The notes under the pieces: model-generated
The model's input: only the letters and a program-made list of their open reading frames with translations
Database searches by the model: none
Told to the model about the DNA's origin: nothing
Origin: Gemmatimonadales bacterium
GTDB lineage: Bacteria; Gemmatimonadota; Gemmatimonadetes; Gemmatimonadales; GWC2-71-9
Assembly (NCBI GenBank): GCA_013816685.1
Contig: JACDDX010000099.1
Span: forward strand, 1-6,463
DNA length: 6,463 nucleotides
Reading direction: 5' to 3'
Program-made: the position numbers and the translations under genes
Shown here: positions 6,448-6,463 of the stretch, piece by piece
Position numbering within the stretch: position 1 is the stretch's first letter
Layout of the letters: the number at the start of each line of letters is the position of its first letter

Positions 6448-6463
6448 TCGCCCCAGCCGGGAC
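6445..6463 (-). pseudogene. 5' part of the disrupted VOC-family gene, continuing beyond the window
   Basis: Read on the minus strand from 6462, the codons give SRLGRL, and across the repaired CTAG site they continue as VRQLGEGG into the fragment that starts at 5341. This joins in frame and resembles the linker helix before the GASDH motif in intact two-module VOC proteins. Only six codons are visible; most of the first VOC module should lie to the right of the window. Confidence 0.7.

Noticed and set aside
1..6463. CRISPR array, tRNA, rRNA or a novel defence system
   Set aside because: No regularly spaced direct repeats, tRNA-like folds, rRNA sequence or defence-type protein domains were seen; all long frames are explained by the listed genes.

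Overview
This is a GC-rich bacterial window with densely packed genes. The Gram-negative cell plan is shown by a Pal/OmpA-type lipoprotein. The style of that Pal domain and the HEAT-CheR-CheB gene order suggest Gemmatimonadota, but this is inference from remembered family resemblance and was not searched.

Bases 2-2823 and on to 3851 (+ strand) form a tight operon. It holds a long HEAT-repeat protein whose 5' end lies outside the window, the chemoreceptor methyltransferase CheR and the chemoreceptor methylesterase/response regulator CheB. Both junctions can be read as the same GTGA stop/start overlap, so the three proteins are probably co-produced. CheR and CheB are the adaptation enzymes of a chemosensory array. 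CheA, CheW and the receptor are not visible and may lie upstream. The HEAT protein is probably a scaffold or regulator of that pathway.

Bases 3852-4098 hold no gene but contain a striking nested inverted repeat. It is followed by a Pal-like peptidoglycan-binding lipoprotein (4099-4662, +), which has no tol genes beside it here. A long GC-rich hairpin (4692-4722) separates it from a convergent VOC-family gene on the minus strand.

That VOC gene (a two-module CatE/glyoxalase-like dioxygenase) is broken by an intact IS630-family insertion sequence (5344-6444) with a TA target duplication. Removing the element and one TA copy joins the two VOC pieces in frame through a CTAG target site. The transposase has a complete DD35E catalytic triad. 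Its stop codon (TAG) lies across the right end of the element and is supplied by the target site. No CRISPR array, tRNA, rRNA or defence system was seen. The most informative features are the insertion event and the chemosensory operon with its HEAT protein.
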